Shown: piece by piece, positions 22,486 to 37,400 of the stretch
Position numbering within the stretch: the stretch's first letter is position 1
Layout: each line of letters starts with the position of its first letter
Assembly (NCBI GenBank): GCA_005784505.1
Contig: VCAZ01000037.1
Span: 100,001-164,000 of the forward strand
Reading direction: 5' to 3'
Length of the DNA stretch: 64,000 nt
Origin: Bagarius yarrelli
Lineage: Eukaryota; Chordata; Actinopteri; Siluriformes; Sisoridae
The notes under the pieces: model-generated
The model's database searches: none
What the model saw: only the letters and a program-made list of their open reading frames with translations
Told to the model about the DNA's origin: nothing
Position numbers and translations under genes: made by a program

Positions 22486-25400
22486 TTAGCAGGTCACTTC
22501 TCTGGCTTGTTCTCCATCAGCGTTGGCTTGGATTTCTACAAGAACTTGTGCAAGCCGACTCCAGTCCTCTGATTGTGGCACTGCTAATTGCTACACAAAG
22601 AAACCCAACTTGGTGTTATTTTATTATGTTTTTTTTTTTAATTTATGAAACACTGTGCATTACTTACTATTCATTGTATTATGTTAGTTTATATTACCTC
22701 TCCAACATCATAGACCCAGACACGACCCTCAGAATCACCTGCTGCTACTTCACGGCCCCCTGATGCAAATCTGACCCGGTTCAGAGCGCAGGAACTTCCC
22801 ACATTCACACTTGCTGTAGGAACCTGGTAAAAAGAATACAAACATTTGGTAGTTGCTAATCTAATATTCAAGTTTATAACTGAAACATTGACAAGTACAA
22901 AATAGAACTAAAAAAGACTGCAACACATTCCACATGTCCATTTAAATTAATCATCAAATGATAACAGCAATGAAAAAGGAAGTACTGACATAAATACAAT
23001 ATTTAGTAAAACTGCTTTGCACTGCTAAATTTTAGTTTGAGTAGTTTTCACTAGGCAAAATCTTGCTTACTTCTGTGTCCTTATTAAGGTTCCAGATGTC
23101 CAAACGCCCCATTCCATCCACTGCAGCGAAGACAGCTGGGTGCACAGGAGACCACATAACATCATAGATGTAGTCAACATTGTCCTCAAAGGAGTGGAAA
23201 ACTTTGTTATGCTGTGTTTAAAAAAAAAAAAAAAAGACCAGGAAGTTATAATGGAATAATGTACATATGTATTCTGTGCACAAAGTGACAAAATAGTTTA
23301 AATTGGACAAACACGTGACACACTAGTACATGGATTTAGTTTTAGATTAATATATATATATATAGTGACAATGAAGTTACATTTTTCTTCAATAAAAGAG
23401 CCTCGTTGTGGTATGTTGTACGACGCATTTGAAAGAGGAAATAGAGGAAGAAATAAATATGCATTATGACATATTTTTATTGCTCTGATTTCCCATTTAA
23501 AAATAAATGGCTGGTACTTTATACAGAGCTGCAAACACCTTTGTCTGGAAATTTTTTTTTTTCGCCATGCTTGCTTCAGGAGTGGAGGAGGAATTCGTTT
23601 GACATGCAATGAGGTTTTTATTTAAATATTAACGTGAATCAGTTAAAACCATAATTCAAATCTGTATTGATACTAGAGGTTAGTATTTCCATACACTATC
23701 ATGAAAAACATATTGCAATAATTCACTATCTATTCACACAGGTGCATAACCCTAGGTGAATATTTTCTGTCACTTATTTCAGAAAGTAAAACCCATGTAT
23801 TATATAGATTCACTACAAAGAGAGTGAAATATTTCAATAGACACCCCGCCTTTATTTCTTGAAATTTTGATGATTATGGCTTACAAATAATGAAACCCCA
23901 AAATTCAGAGTCTCAGAAAATTTGAATATTGTGAAAAAGTTCAATATTGAGAAGTCATGGTGTCATACCCTAATCAGCTAATTACCTTAAAACACCTGCA
24001 AAGGTTTCCTGAGCCCTAAAATGGTCTCTCAGTCTTGGTCAATAGGCTACACAAGCATGGGTAAGACTGCTGACTTAACAAATGTCCAGAAGACAGTCAT
24101 TGACACCCTCAACAAGGAGAGTAAGTCACAAAATTTCATTGTTAACGAAGCTGGTTGTTAACAGAGTGCTGTATCCAAGCATATTCATAAAAAGTTGAGC
24201 GGATAGAAAAGGTGTGGTAGGAAAAGGTGCACCAGCAAAAGGGATAACTGCAGAGAATTGTCAGGCAAAATCCTTTTAAGAATTTGTAGGACTTCACAAG
24301 GAGTGGACTGAGGCTGAATTCAGCACATCAAGAGCCACTACACACAAACAAATGTCGCATTCCTCGTGTCAAGCCACTCCTAAACCAGAGACAACGTCAG
24401 AAGCGTCTTATCTGGGCTGTGGAGAAAAAGAATTAGACTGTTACTCAAAGTCCAAAGTAAAATTTCATTTGGAAACCAGAGTCCCAGAGTCCCAGAGAAA
24501 GAGTGGAGAGGCACAGAATCCATGTTGCTTGAAGTCCAGTGTGAAGTTTCCATAGTCAGTGATGATTTAGGCTGCCATGTCATCTGCTGGCGTTGGTCCA
24601 CTGTGTTTTATCAAATTCCACAACGTTGCCATATACCAGGAAATTTTAAAGCACTTCATGCTTCCTTCTGCTGACAAACTTTAGAAAGATGCTGATTTTA
24701 CTTTCCAGCAGGACCTGGCACCTGTTCCAAACTGCCAAAGCTAGTGGACCAAAAGCTGGTCCAATGACCATGGTGTTACTGTGCTTGATTGGCCAGCAAA
24801 TTCACCTGACCTGAACCCCATAGAGAATCTATAGGGTATTGTCAGGAGGAAGATGAGAGACACCAGACCCAACAATGCATATGACAATGTATATGCTGCT
24901 ATCAAAGCAACCTGGGCTTCCATTATACCTGAGCAGTGTCACGCCGCATTAATGCAGTAATTCATGCAAAAGAAGGCCCAACAAAGCATTGAGTGTATAT
25001 TTTACAGATCGCTATCAGTTCGCAGATTTAAATGGTGATTATTCCGCATGCTCTTATGTCAAGTATGGTTCGGTTTTAGGCCCGCTTCTTTTCTCTCTTT
25101 ACATGCCTCCTCTGGGCAACATAATTCGTAAGCATGATATTAGTTTTCACTGTTACACTGATGACACCCAGTTATACGTCTCAGCTAGGCCTGATGCGAA
25201 AGGCCAGTTTAATAAAGTTGTGAAGGAAATAAGAGACTGGATGTTAAGAAACTTTCTTTTGCTTAACCCTGATAAGGCAATGGTTCTAGTTCTAGGCCCA
25301 ATCTTTTATGTCAGCACCATTATTAGTGCACCAGGATGTGGTGGAGGTCAATGCCACATCTGGCATAGGGGCCATCCTATCCCAGCAGCAGGGAAATCCT

Positions 25401-28400
25401 CCTTGCCTCCACCCATGTGCCTTCTTTTTTTTCAGGAAGATGACTATGGCAGAGGAGTGGGATTTAAGTAAAAGAAGCGCCACCGCTAGTGTCTCAGACC
25501 CTGCCCTGCCGGAATGCCTGTCCGACCGTACCTATACATCACCTATCTTCCAACGCCAGCTAACCACACCTGCATCTTGGGGTCTGTTGATTGTATCTTG
25601 AAAGTCTGTCGGTTGGAGTCTGTGAACCTATTCTGAGTCCGTGACACCTGTAGTAGTAATTAAATAAAGTTGAATTGTGCTAGATGAGATACTCACATGC
25701 AAAGGAATGTAATGCTGCTTGGTCAATTACAAGACTTAAAATAGCATTGATAGTTTGCTTTATCCTTATATTTTATTATTATCTTTGTCCCAGTAATTGC
25801 CCAGTTTTTGTTTTCAGCAAACAAGAAAAAAACGTTTGTGCTTCTGGATTATTAAAGAAGCTTTGTGGGAGAGAGGCAGTTTTTGCCTTGCTGTTTTTAT
25901 ATTTTGTATTTTTTTTATATTTTTGTAATTGGAATTTTTTAAAGCCATATAGAAAAACTGCTGTAATTGTCTACTAAATTCACCTGATTTAAATGTAAAT
26001 ATCATAAAATTATAAATATTACTAATTAAAATTAAAACTTTTGATAAAATTAAAGTCTGCACATTTGAGTAAATTAGTGTAACATTATTTGGACATTTTT
26101 TTATATAACTGCTAGTATAAATATCAGATTTGTCTAGAACCAAATACAGGCAAAAAAAAGTTGATGAAGATAATTATATGGTGCTCCTGGAGAATAGGAA
26201 AGTTAAGGGCTAATCGACTTTCCGATCAGTATCCTAGTACTTAATCGCCATAAAAGACATCAATAATTTAACAAAATAAAAAAACTAAAACATCTCTTAC
26301 TTTAGTTGACCACAATTTGGCAGACCAGTCAAACGATGAGGTGATGAACAGGTGGGAGAAATCATAGGAGCCCACAGCATTATGGCAACTGATGCCAGTC
26401 ACTGGTCCCTGGTGGCCCTTAAACCTCTCCCTAATACCAGCCTTACTATATAGATAGATGATAAGCATGGGGTCAGGGAAATACAATCGCTTATAGAATA
26501 TACATGGCTGAATAAATGAATACACATACATGCCATACCGTGAGGCTGTGTACACTGGTCCCTCTTCACTTCCCACCACAAAGTTATTCACGTCACCAGC
26601 AGGAAAAGCCATTCCAGTCACAGCTACTATCTTAGACTTCCTATACTGTAGTTCTATACTTTCCTGTAAATAAACAAAAACACTCAGGTATGAGTATCAT
26701 TATTTAACAAAACAATTATTTACAGCATCTGCTTATGAATGTACTGTACGTGCATACTAGTGACAGAAAAGGGGAAAAAAACATATGTGCATGGATTGTT
26801 CTTGCAACAACAACTCTACTAGAAAGATTAAATGATTACCACTACTGATTTGTGCTAAATGAGTTATTCACACATTGCAATGCTGATTGGCCAACTACAG
26901 ATTTATGCTACTACTGCTAAAGAAATTGTTTTATCATTATATTTTCTGATTATTTTCTCCTTCCCAGTTATTGCCTAGTGACCATCAGGAAAGCTTTTTT
27001 TTTGATTTTCAAGAAACAAGAAATAAAATAATTCTTCTATGCTATAAACAAATCACATGTTCTTGCTTCTGGATTATTTGGATATTATTTATCCAAAAGA
27101 CCTGAAATACTTTGCCAGTCTAAAATCTCTATGAAGTGAAAAGATCATCATGTGATTCACATCATTTTTAATGCCCTATGGATAAGGACCATTTGTAGCC
27201 ACAAATTTGTCACCTGTATTTCTGGCTATGTGCGTATATTACGCTTAGTTATGACATTTGGGGATTTTGTATCTTTACCAATGGCTGAGAGAGCATATCT
27301 AAACTCCAGGAGCACATCTTGCCATCTGTTGACACAGTGATCAGGTTGTTGGCGTTTTGGGTTCCCACCATGTGTAAGCTGGAAACAGGATGCTGCAAAA
27401 ATTAGGTGATGGTCAAACATCTTTTAAACAGAAATAAAAAATTTGATTTAGAAGCTTGTCCTCAGAAACACTCAACGTAAAGCAGGGGTAGCATTGAAGA
27501 AATCCCTGTTTATAAGAAGGCACTGATAACGTTCATGCACACAATTGTTACACAGTTACAGATTTCTCTCCCGGCATGGTTTTAAGATCTGGTAGAACAT
27601 TAAAAAAATACAGTGAGGTAGTAATAGTAGGATGTAGTTATACTGCAGGTCTGTGTAATTTGGCTTCCATTTATTTGTCCGTTTTAAACCCTGATGAGAA
27701 GAAATAACAACAACAAAAGGTTTTGTATATTAAAAATATTTTTAAAATACCAAGATTTTAGATTAAAACCGTACACACAAAAAGCACCTTTAGTAAAGAT
27801 GTTTTCTATCATTAAAATAGCTATCTGGGAGTAAAATTAAACGCAAAGTGCCAGAATGTCTCTGAAACCATACACAGAGGTGAATATGGCCATAAATTGT
27901 GTGTAAAAAATATTTTTTTGTCAGTTATTGTCTGAGATGGGAAGTTTATAAAAGTTAACTGGAAATATTAACTGTATTAACATCAGTAAATGACGTGAGT
28001 AATAAACTATTATGTCACTTTGTTCTAATATATAATAAATGTAAGAAATAAATTGTGTTCTATTTAAGAAACTGTATTGCATCAGCTTCAGGATTGAGTC
28101 ATGTCATTTACAGGTTTAACATGTTCTAAAGTTTGCCATTTAATAATAAATTTCAAAATAAAACCATTCGTTTTTAAAATTTTACTCAGGGTTGAAAAAT
28201 AGAAAAATTAATTGACGCAAAAGTACACAGACTACTGTGAGGTAGTAATTTTACACCACTTTGCCACATGGTCCTGCCAAAGATGACAAAACCCCAAACA
28301 TTTAAAACACAGGCAGATATTCTGCACATGTAAAAGCACTATAATGTAATGGTGTACTTACAGTATGAGCAGCAGCAGTTAAAGGTGTTCTTTGTACTGG

Positions 28401-31400
28401 AGTTCTTTTCTGGCTCCGATTATCCCACAAGACAACTTGACCGGTGTAAGTGCCTCCGATTATGAAGTTTGGATGGAAATTTACGAAACCCACTGACATC
28501 ACAGACGACTGCAGGGATATGCCAGATATGTGACATAAACAGGTGCATATTAATAAGAACTCACATAAGATATTGAGTACGGTGGCTCAGAGACCTCAAT
28601 TTAGGGAAAAAAACCAAACTAATGAAGAAAACATCAACAGTTTAACAACACCCATGCTGCATCAAAACACAATCAAATACAGAAACATGCTGCCATAAGC
28701 ACAGACCATAAAAAAGTCTTATAAGATGACCCAAAAAAAGGCCAACCCTGTTTGGGATCTGCTTATTGTTTCACAGGTAATTGGGTAAATTGTCAGATTA
28801 TTTAGGCTAATAATATCCAAAAAACTAAGAGGATCATACAATCAGAATGATAAACTTTCCACTTAGTTCATCAATAACACTACTGACTAATAGCCAGTAA
28901 ACAATAATAAGCAGGTCCCAGGTGGGTTTGTCCCTTTTTGGTCTCCTATGTTACATTACCGTTGTAGTCTGTGCAACTTGCAGTGCATTTCTGTATTTGT
29001 GTTTGCAACAAAGTTGTCAAACCGGTGTAGACCTTTTCTTAATTGGTTGTTTTATTAGCATTTTCTTAATTGGTTGTTTTATTAGCATTTTCTTAAGTGG
29101 TTGCTCTTTCAGCTACCGACATGTAGTTTTAAACATGTAAACGTACAAGAAATTCTGTCTGATTTGGTATAAGATGGCTTTCATCTTTTTATGCACTACA
29201 ACTCAGCTGGGTTGCTGAAGTGCATAGGCAGTGTATCACATTTCTAATAAATTCAATTACTAATATTAGAAGGGAACATAAAAGCGGATTAAGAAGGGAA
29301 GAGATAAATGGGCTAATTTCATGACTGCTGCTATTCAGGTAGAACGCAAACAAAGCCTGACCTTATATTGCCTCAGCTGTCTGTCCTGTAGCTCACTGTT
29401 ACTCCTGGATACTAACTCAATGAAAAGGCTTGATCACTACAAATTCTGGTACTTTCTAATGCCTCTGACATCCGGAACATTTCCTGTCTTTAAGTAAATA
29501 CGTCAGTGTCTGGCTACCAGCCGTGTTTCTAATAATCATTAGACATTCACAGCAGCAAGCAGGAATTCTGACCTGACAGTGGAATACGTATTGTGGAGAT
29601 GTCGTCTTAAACTTCATGTTCCAAACCAGCACAACTCCATCTGGCTCTTGGAGTTCATGCTCATTAGCATTATATGAAGCCATCAGTAATTCTGAGTACT
29701 GAGAAGAAAAGATTAAAACATAAAAGATAAATAATTTAAAAAACAGTAACAATAAATCTCTGTGGAATAATTAGATACACGTTGTATCAAAAAGAGAACA
29801 GTAATGATTTCACCAACTTCATAGAACAAGAGTTTTAACGCTGATTGTGTCTAATCGGAGAAGTATCTCGCTACCTAGTTATAAAATGATTTTTATTTTT
29901 TAAGAATAATGTCTGTATAATGTTGTTTGTACGTTAACACTTTAAGGTAAGTCTAGTCCAATCCAACTGATATATTAATTATATTTAATTAATTAAACCT
30001 TTAATTAAGAAACCTGACCTTGACCAAAATGAGCTGTCAAACTACAGGCCGATATCTAACCTTCCGTTTATCTCTAAAATCCTAGAGAAGGTAGTAGCGC
30101 AGCAGCTATGTTAATATTTACAAAGAAATAACATACACAAACTTTATCAATCAGGATTCAGGCCTCATCACAGCACAGAGACGGCACTGGTCAAAGTAGC
30201 TAATGACCTCTTACTGGCATCCGACCAAGGCTGTGTCTCGTTGCTTATATTACTTGACCTCAGTGCGACTTTCGACACTATAGATCACGATATTCTTCTT
30301 CACAGATTAGAAAAATTAGTAGGAATTAAAGGAACAGCTCTTGCGTGGCTCAGGTCCTATTTAACCGATCGTTACCAGTTTGTTGATTTAAATGGTGATT
30401 ATTCTGCGTGCTCCCTTGTAAAGTATGGTGTTCCACAGGGCTCGGTTTTAGGCCCACTTCTTTTCTCTCTTTACATGCTGCCTCTGGGAAACATAATTCG
30501 TAAGCATGATATCAGTTTCCACTGTTACGCTGATGACACACAGTTATACGTCTCATCAAGGCCTGATGCGAAAGGCCAGTTTAATAACATTGAGCAATGT
30601 GTGAAGGAAGTAAGAGATTGGATGCTATGCAATTTCCTCTTGCTTAACCCTGACAAGACTGAGGTTCTGGTTCTAGGACCACAGGTAGCTAAAAGTAAGC
30701 TTCCTGATCACACCTTAACCCTAGACAGTCTTTCTGTTTCACCAAGTGCAACAGTAAAAGATCTGGGTGTGATTTTAGACTCCAATCTCTCATTCGAGGG
30801 CCATGTCAACAATATTACCAGGATAGCGTTCTATCATCTCAGAAATATCACTAAAATAAGAAATATCTTGTCGCTTACTGATGCTGAAAAATTAGTTCAT
30901 GCGTTTATCACATCCAGGCTGGATTACTGTAACGCTTTACTGTCTGGATGTTCAACTAGGTGCATTAATAAACTACTATTAATAAAAGCATTTTGTATTG
31001 ATTCCCCTTAGATAAAGGAGCAGATCTGGGGGACTCATGGGTGTTGAGTATTATGGTGATCTGGTATGTTTAGATGCTGTCTTCCCCTCTCTTATTGATC
31101 ACGGTGTGTTGATGATGAGAGCGGCTGGTTGCTTAACATATCAGGGAGCCCTCATGTCTGTGTTTCCCTCTGGTTCTCCTTTTAGTTATGCTGACCTAGT
31201 TAGTCTTGCCGGAGTCCATCCTTCCTCTTCATTATTCATTTAATCAATCCAAACCGTGTGATAACATTTTCACTTAACTGTTTTCCTTCTTTTTGTCTTC
31301 CTTTTCCTCCCTCTCTGTCTCTCTCTCTCTCTCTCTCACTTCCCCACCTCCAACCCGGTCCTGTTGGACCCTTCCCTGTGACCTGCCCCAGCGGATGATA

Positions 31401-34400
31401 CATCACCAGGGTGACCTAGGACAACCCACTTCGCCATAAAGACGTTCCAGCTGCTCTTTAAGGACTAATGATTTAAACTGTTCACACACACACACAATGT
31501 AACCACATAATTCCTGCTACCTGTTTTCACCCAAATGAGGATGGGTTCTCTGTTGAGTCTGGTTCCTCTCAAGGTTTCTTCCTATCTCATCTCAGGGAGT
31601 TTCTGTTTCATTCTGTCTCATAATTTCTTCAATTGTGTAAAGCTGCTTTTTGACAATCACCATTGTAAAAAGCGCCAAACAAATAAAACTGAATTGAATT
31701 GAATATATATTATTTTATTATATATTAGATTTTATTATATATTATACCCAATATTTATTTTGGAAATCATTTATGCATGCTACGGTCAATCACAACTTTA
31801 GCCCGGTTTTATTACCGACAGAGAATACGAAAAACAAAAAAACATGAGAAATTCATTGGTAGCTGCGTAACGGCGCACATCTCTACTATGTGATTCTTTC
31901 TAATCTCTTTGTTTTTGAGGGATTGCGTATAATGGCTTCATTATTGGAGAATTTTCTTGTTTATTTGACATATAGGAAGTCATTGTTCTTAAAAAACATT
32001 TACAACTAAAACTTTGTTGTTACTCTAAAAACAGTTTATATTGAAGGCAGTCAGCCAAAACGATTGTTAGTCATATTCTACTGGATGACGTAATAGTGTG
32101 GATAACTGCTGTAGAAGATTGCTGCCTGCTTTGACATCACTGTCTGTCTAGGTTTGTGCATGCACGTGATAAATAATTTTTTTTTAATTGCAAAACTGTT
32201 AACCAATCATAGGAGTGGTGGTTAAATTCCAAAACAACAATCCACCACAGCTATTCAAACAGAGTGTTCTGATTGGGAAGGGGATAAAAAAGAGCATTTA
32301 ACTTTTAAATCATTATGATTTTTGATGTAGAAATCTTGATAACATTATACATTCACCACAGATAACCATACAATATTGTAAAACTGAGGTTCATAACCCC
32401 TTTAACGTTTATCTTATATATCTATCGTTTAACCTACATTTAAATGTATGGCATTTGACAAAAGCCCTTATTTAGAGCCACTTGCATGTATTCATTTATA
32501 CAAAAACACCCTAACCAGTAAAGCAACAGTGTTGTTTTAATTATTATTAATTTTAGCCACAATAATTAAAAAGCTCGGTCAGCTCTTTAAAACCTCTTCC
32601 TTACCTGCGGTGACCAATCCAAACTGGTGACAACTCGATGTTTGGACCACTGCTCATCATAGAATTGTCGGTTGAAGGAAAGACTTAATCCAGCTTGTGT
32701 GTCCCTAGTAATCAAATATATTAATTTTGTATTAGTTTGAATCATGTATTAACATCATTTTACAGACAAAAATATATAACACAAACGTAAATAAAAAAAA
32801 ATGCAATAAATAAATAATAAATAACCTAAAGAAAATGTGTATATACATACAGCTACTGACTGTAGCCCACATACAGACCATTCATCTGTAAAATGTACCA
32901 CCATAAGACCACCACTGACCAGTTGGTATTATTATTAAATCATCCTCAAAATAGCAGTGATGCTGATGTTAACACACTGTTTATGACTGAATGTGCTTCA
33001 GTGTCCTAGCGCTGAAAAATACACATAAAATGTGTGACTCAGTAATATGTCAGTATTGTTGTGTGAAATAATATAAGATAAGATTTGTTTGCTAGTACTT
33101 CAGTGCTGGTTTCTGTTGGTGGTATTGTTGGCACAGTGATGGACAGGTTATAGCTGTTATGGTAGAATGAGATTATCGGTACAGTAACTCCAAAGCATCT
33201 GCTACGGTGGCATTGTAATATCCACGTACATTTTAAATAACTGTCTCTGCTTTTTACATTTTTTATATCAGCAGACAATTTAAAATTTGCAAAAAAGACA
33301 ATATGCCATATATAATTCAGTGTATATAGTATAAATCTTTGCCCTGACCCCTCTCTGTCTTCCATTCCACGTCCGCTGTAGTCAAAGAAAATATCCACAT
33401 CTGCAGCTAGTGTTCGCTCCACCAGCTGAATGCTACGGTCAAAGAAGACCAGGAAATCCTCTGAGTGAACAATCTTCTGCTTCTCCTCCTCTGTAAGCTC
33501 TTTAGGATATTCTACAAAACATAATTGCATAAAGTCAGCATGAAAATCCTTTTGTTCAATAATTTTGTACTAGAGTATTGTAACACAAACTCATCATTAC
33601 CTTGTAGGGCCTTCTGAAAGTCATCCACCCCAGATTCATGTTCTTCAGTTTCAGGTTTGGGTTTGACCACAGGACACTCCTTATCCTTCTTAACTTCTGT
33701 GAAAAATCAGAGAAAGCTCTGTGATGAGTGTAAGGGTGCGCTTGGTGATTCTTAATTAGTTTTTTTGGCTTTCATGCAAATGAAAGTGGCAACAGGTCTA
33801 GACTCTGAATCCGAAACCGATGAATCTTTGCATTGTCATCTTGAAATATGTCTGTGCTATCAGAGAGGAAAAAAATCCATTGATGGAATAACCTGGTCAT
33901 TCAATATATTCAGGTAGTCAGCTGACCTCATTCTTTGGGCACATAATGTTGCAGAACCTGACAAACTGCAGCAACCCCAGAATATAGTACTGACCCCACA
34001 GGTAGGCACTAGGCATAATAGGTGCATCTCCTTATCCATCTTTTTTTTTTTACCCTGATGTGCCAATTACTCTAGAACAGGGTAAATCAGGATTTATGCT
34101 CCCTAGCAAATTGAAGCCTTTTTTTAAGGAGGTGTTTTTTAAAGACAACATAGCTGTTTAGTCCCAATCTCTTCAGTTTCTTTTCTTTGTTTGTGTGAAA
34201 ATGCTCTTGCTTTCTCTGTTAAACATAGCTGTGAGTTCTAGTGTTTTTTTTTTAATTATCTGATGTCACCAGCTGTTCAAGTGATTTAAGTTATTAACCC
34301 AATTTGAGTAGTTTTAACAATCTCTTTAAATTAGATTATATTAGATTAGATTCAACTTTATTGTCACTGAGCAAGGAACATGTACAGAGCCAATAAAATG

Positions 34401-37400
34401 CAGTTTAGATGAGCAGTTTGCAAGTATAGTTCTGTGTAGTTTCCATAGCTTAACTTTTTTCATTAAATACCTATATTATTTTTGTTCTTTGTTGATACAA
34501 CATAACTTAAATCCCACCATATTTCTAACATCAAAACTTTTTAGACGTTCGCTGTTAATTTAAAAATGTGTGTGTGTAGTGGTACTTTGAAATCATTCAT
34601 CATTTACGGTGAGTAATGGCTTCCTCTACTGCTATTGTTGTTTACACCACTTGCCACATGTACAGTTTATCTCTTTGTGTCGGCGGTGAGTGCTTTACGT
34701 GTGATAAATGTAGAAAAATAGTCAGGCTGACAAAGAAAATTTTAGAACTAGAGACACGCATTCAGACTTTAACCGAGGATAGTAAGAATCTAAGGCTTGT
34801 GGATTCGGTTTTGGGTGCGACTAGCTCAGAGGATTTTGTACATGATTCAATTTCAGAGCCCGTGGAAGCAGGGCAACTGGGTGACTGTGAGGCGACATCA
34901 ATCTTCAGTTCCGACCAAAACATCCAACAGGTTCTTCCTGCTCAATGAAGCAACCACTGAGAAACCTGATGAAAGAACTCTACTTATTAGTGATTCTATT
35001 GTATGGAACGCAGGCAAATTAGCAATTGGCAATTGCTGGCTTATGCTAAACGTAAATTCAGCAAGATTGTTATTCATGCTGGTGCTAATGATGTTTGACT
35101 TCACCAGTTAGAGATTACAAAATAATTTTCAAGAGGTGTTACAACTATGATGTCAGACAGTGTAATATGCTCTGGTCCCCTCATCCTGCTTACCATGGTG
35201 AGATACATAGCAGATTGTCATTACTTAATAGCGAAATGTCTAAATGGTGCCTGCAAAATAGCATAGTTTTCATAGACAGTTGGGGCACACCTGACCTGAT
35301 AAAAAGAGACGGTATTCATCTCTTTTGGGGTTGTGCCGCTCTTCTCTCCAGAAATTTGGCACATAGTCTTAGATTTGCCATTTCATTAACTGGAGTCCAG
35401 GTCAGAAAGCAGACAGACTGGCTAAACTGACCGGCTGCTAGCTGTCTCACCTCACAGCCCTCACAGAATTCACACTTTTACCAAGCTATCACACTTTAGA
35501 GACTGTGTCTGTTTCCTGAACTAAAAAATACAATAAACATCCAAACCAGCTTAATACCAATAAGTTTAAACAATAAATTTATGTAATACAAAGAAACAAA
35601 TAATAAATGTCGGTATATTGAAAACATTTTTGGGGAGTCCACACTCTAAAATTACTGTTATAAACATGCTATAAACAGCTGCGTCCATAAGGTAAAGGTA
35701 AGGGTGTTGCATCAATCTATAATAATATTTTCAGTATTTTAGGTTTTAGTTATAACTCATTTGAATTAATGGTGCTTCATATAACATTATTAACATCTAT
35801 TTCTCCGGACAATAAATCCTCTTTAATGTTTGTACAAGCTACTCTATACAGACCACCCGGACACCATACAGATCAGACATACATATCAGACTTAGTGCTG
35901 GTTGCAGATAAAGTCTTAATTGTTGGTGATTTTAATATCCATGTCAATAACGGAAAAAATGTTCTGGGATCAACGGTTCCAGAAATTCTATTAAACTCTA
36001 CAACACGTTTTAGGTCCGACTCATAATCAACATCATACTTTAGATCTTATACTGTCACAAGGAATTGTGTTAGGAACATCATGTTAATGATGTTGAAATT
36101 CTGCAACAAAGTGATGATATTTCAGATCACTTTCTAGTCTTGTGTAAACTCCATATAGCTAAAACTGTAAATTATGCTACCTAATACAAGTATTTTAAAA
36201 CCACCACTTCTGCCACAAAACACTGTTTTGTAAGTAAACTTCCTGATTTATCCCAATTCCCCAGCATATCCAATAGCTCAGAAAAACTTGATGATGTAAT
36301 AAAAAATATGGACTATGGTCTTTTCTAGTATTTTAAATACAGTTTTTCCTTTGCGTTTAAGGAAAACAGTTTGGCAGCGTGGTATAATGAATACACCTTG
36401 CCGTAAAGAGAGCAGCCTGGAGAAAAACTAGAGGTATTTCGTACTGCATGGCAAGAAAGTAGCCTATCCTACAGCAAAACATAAAAACTGCTAGATCTGA
36501 TTACTTTTCATATCTCCTAGAAGAGAACAAACATAACCCCAGATATTTATTCAATACGGTGGCTAAATTAACTGAAAATAAAGCATCAACAGGTGTTGAC
36601 ATTTCCCATCAGCACAGCAGTGATTCATTTACGAATTACTTTAATAAAAAGATAGATACTATTAGAGATATAATTGTAACCATGAAGCAAACAGCCGCAG
36701 TATCGCAACAGATTCCCAGAGAAACAACTCCACTTATTCACTACTATAGGAGAAGAACTTTTTTTAAACTCATCAAATCATCTAAACCAACAACATGTAT
36801 GTAAGACCTTATTTCATCTAAGCTCCTAAAAGAGGTGATTCCTGAAGTCATAGGTCTGCTTCTGAATATAGTTAATTCGTCATTGTAATTAGGATTAGGG
36901 TTAGGGTTAGGGTTAGGGTTAGGGTAAGGGTGAGGGTTAGGGTGAACGAAGAGGTAACTTTGCCTCTTCGTTCACCCTAACCCTAACCCTAGGGTTGAGC
37001 AGTAAACGAAGAGGTAAGTACCCCAAGGCTCCGTTTTAGGACCGCTACTTTTTACACTTCACATGCTACCCCTGGGAGATATTATTAGAAAACATGGTGT
37101 TAGCTTTCACTGCTATGCTGATGACACTCAGCTTTATATTTATATTTTCACAGCCCAGCGAAACTTACCAATTAGAAAAACTAACAGAATGCATAGTCGA
37201 TAGAAAAAACTGGATGACAAATAATTTCTTATTGCTAAATCATAAAAAAGAGGTGTTAATTATCGGACATAAAGTAATAAAAGCCTGTAATAATCTAGAT
37301 CTCTGTCTAACACTTGATGGCTGCTCTGTCAATCCTTAGTTAGGAACCTAGGTGTGCTTTTGACAGCATTCTTTCCTTTGAGAGCCACATTTTTAACATT

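Noticed and set aside
30241..31011. 256-codon open frame as a functional retrotransposon protein
   Set aside because: It lacks the endonuclease and the start of RT, and ends prematurely; it is a 5'-truncated L2.
36888..36990. CRISPR-like or true chromosome-end telomere
   Set aside because: Units are contiguous 6-mers without spacers, and unique gene sequence lies on both sides.
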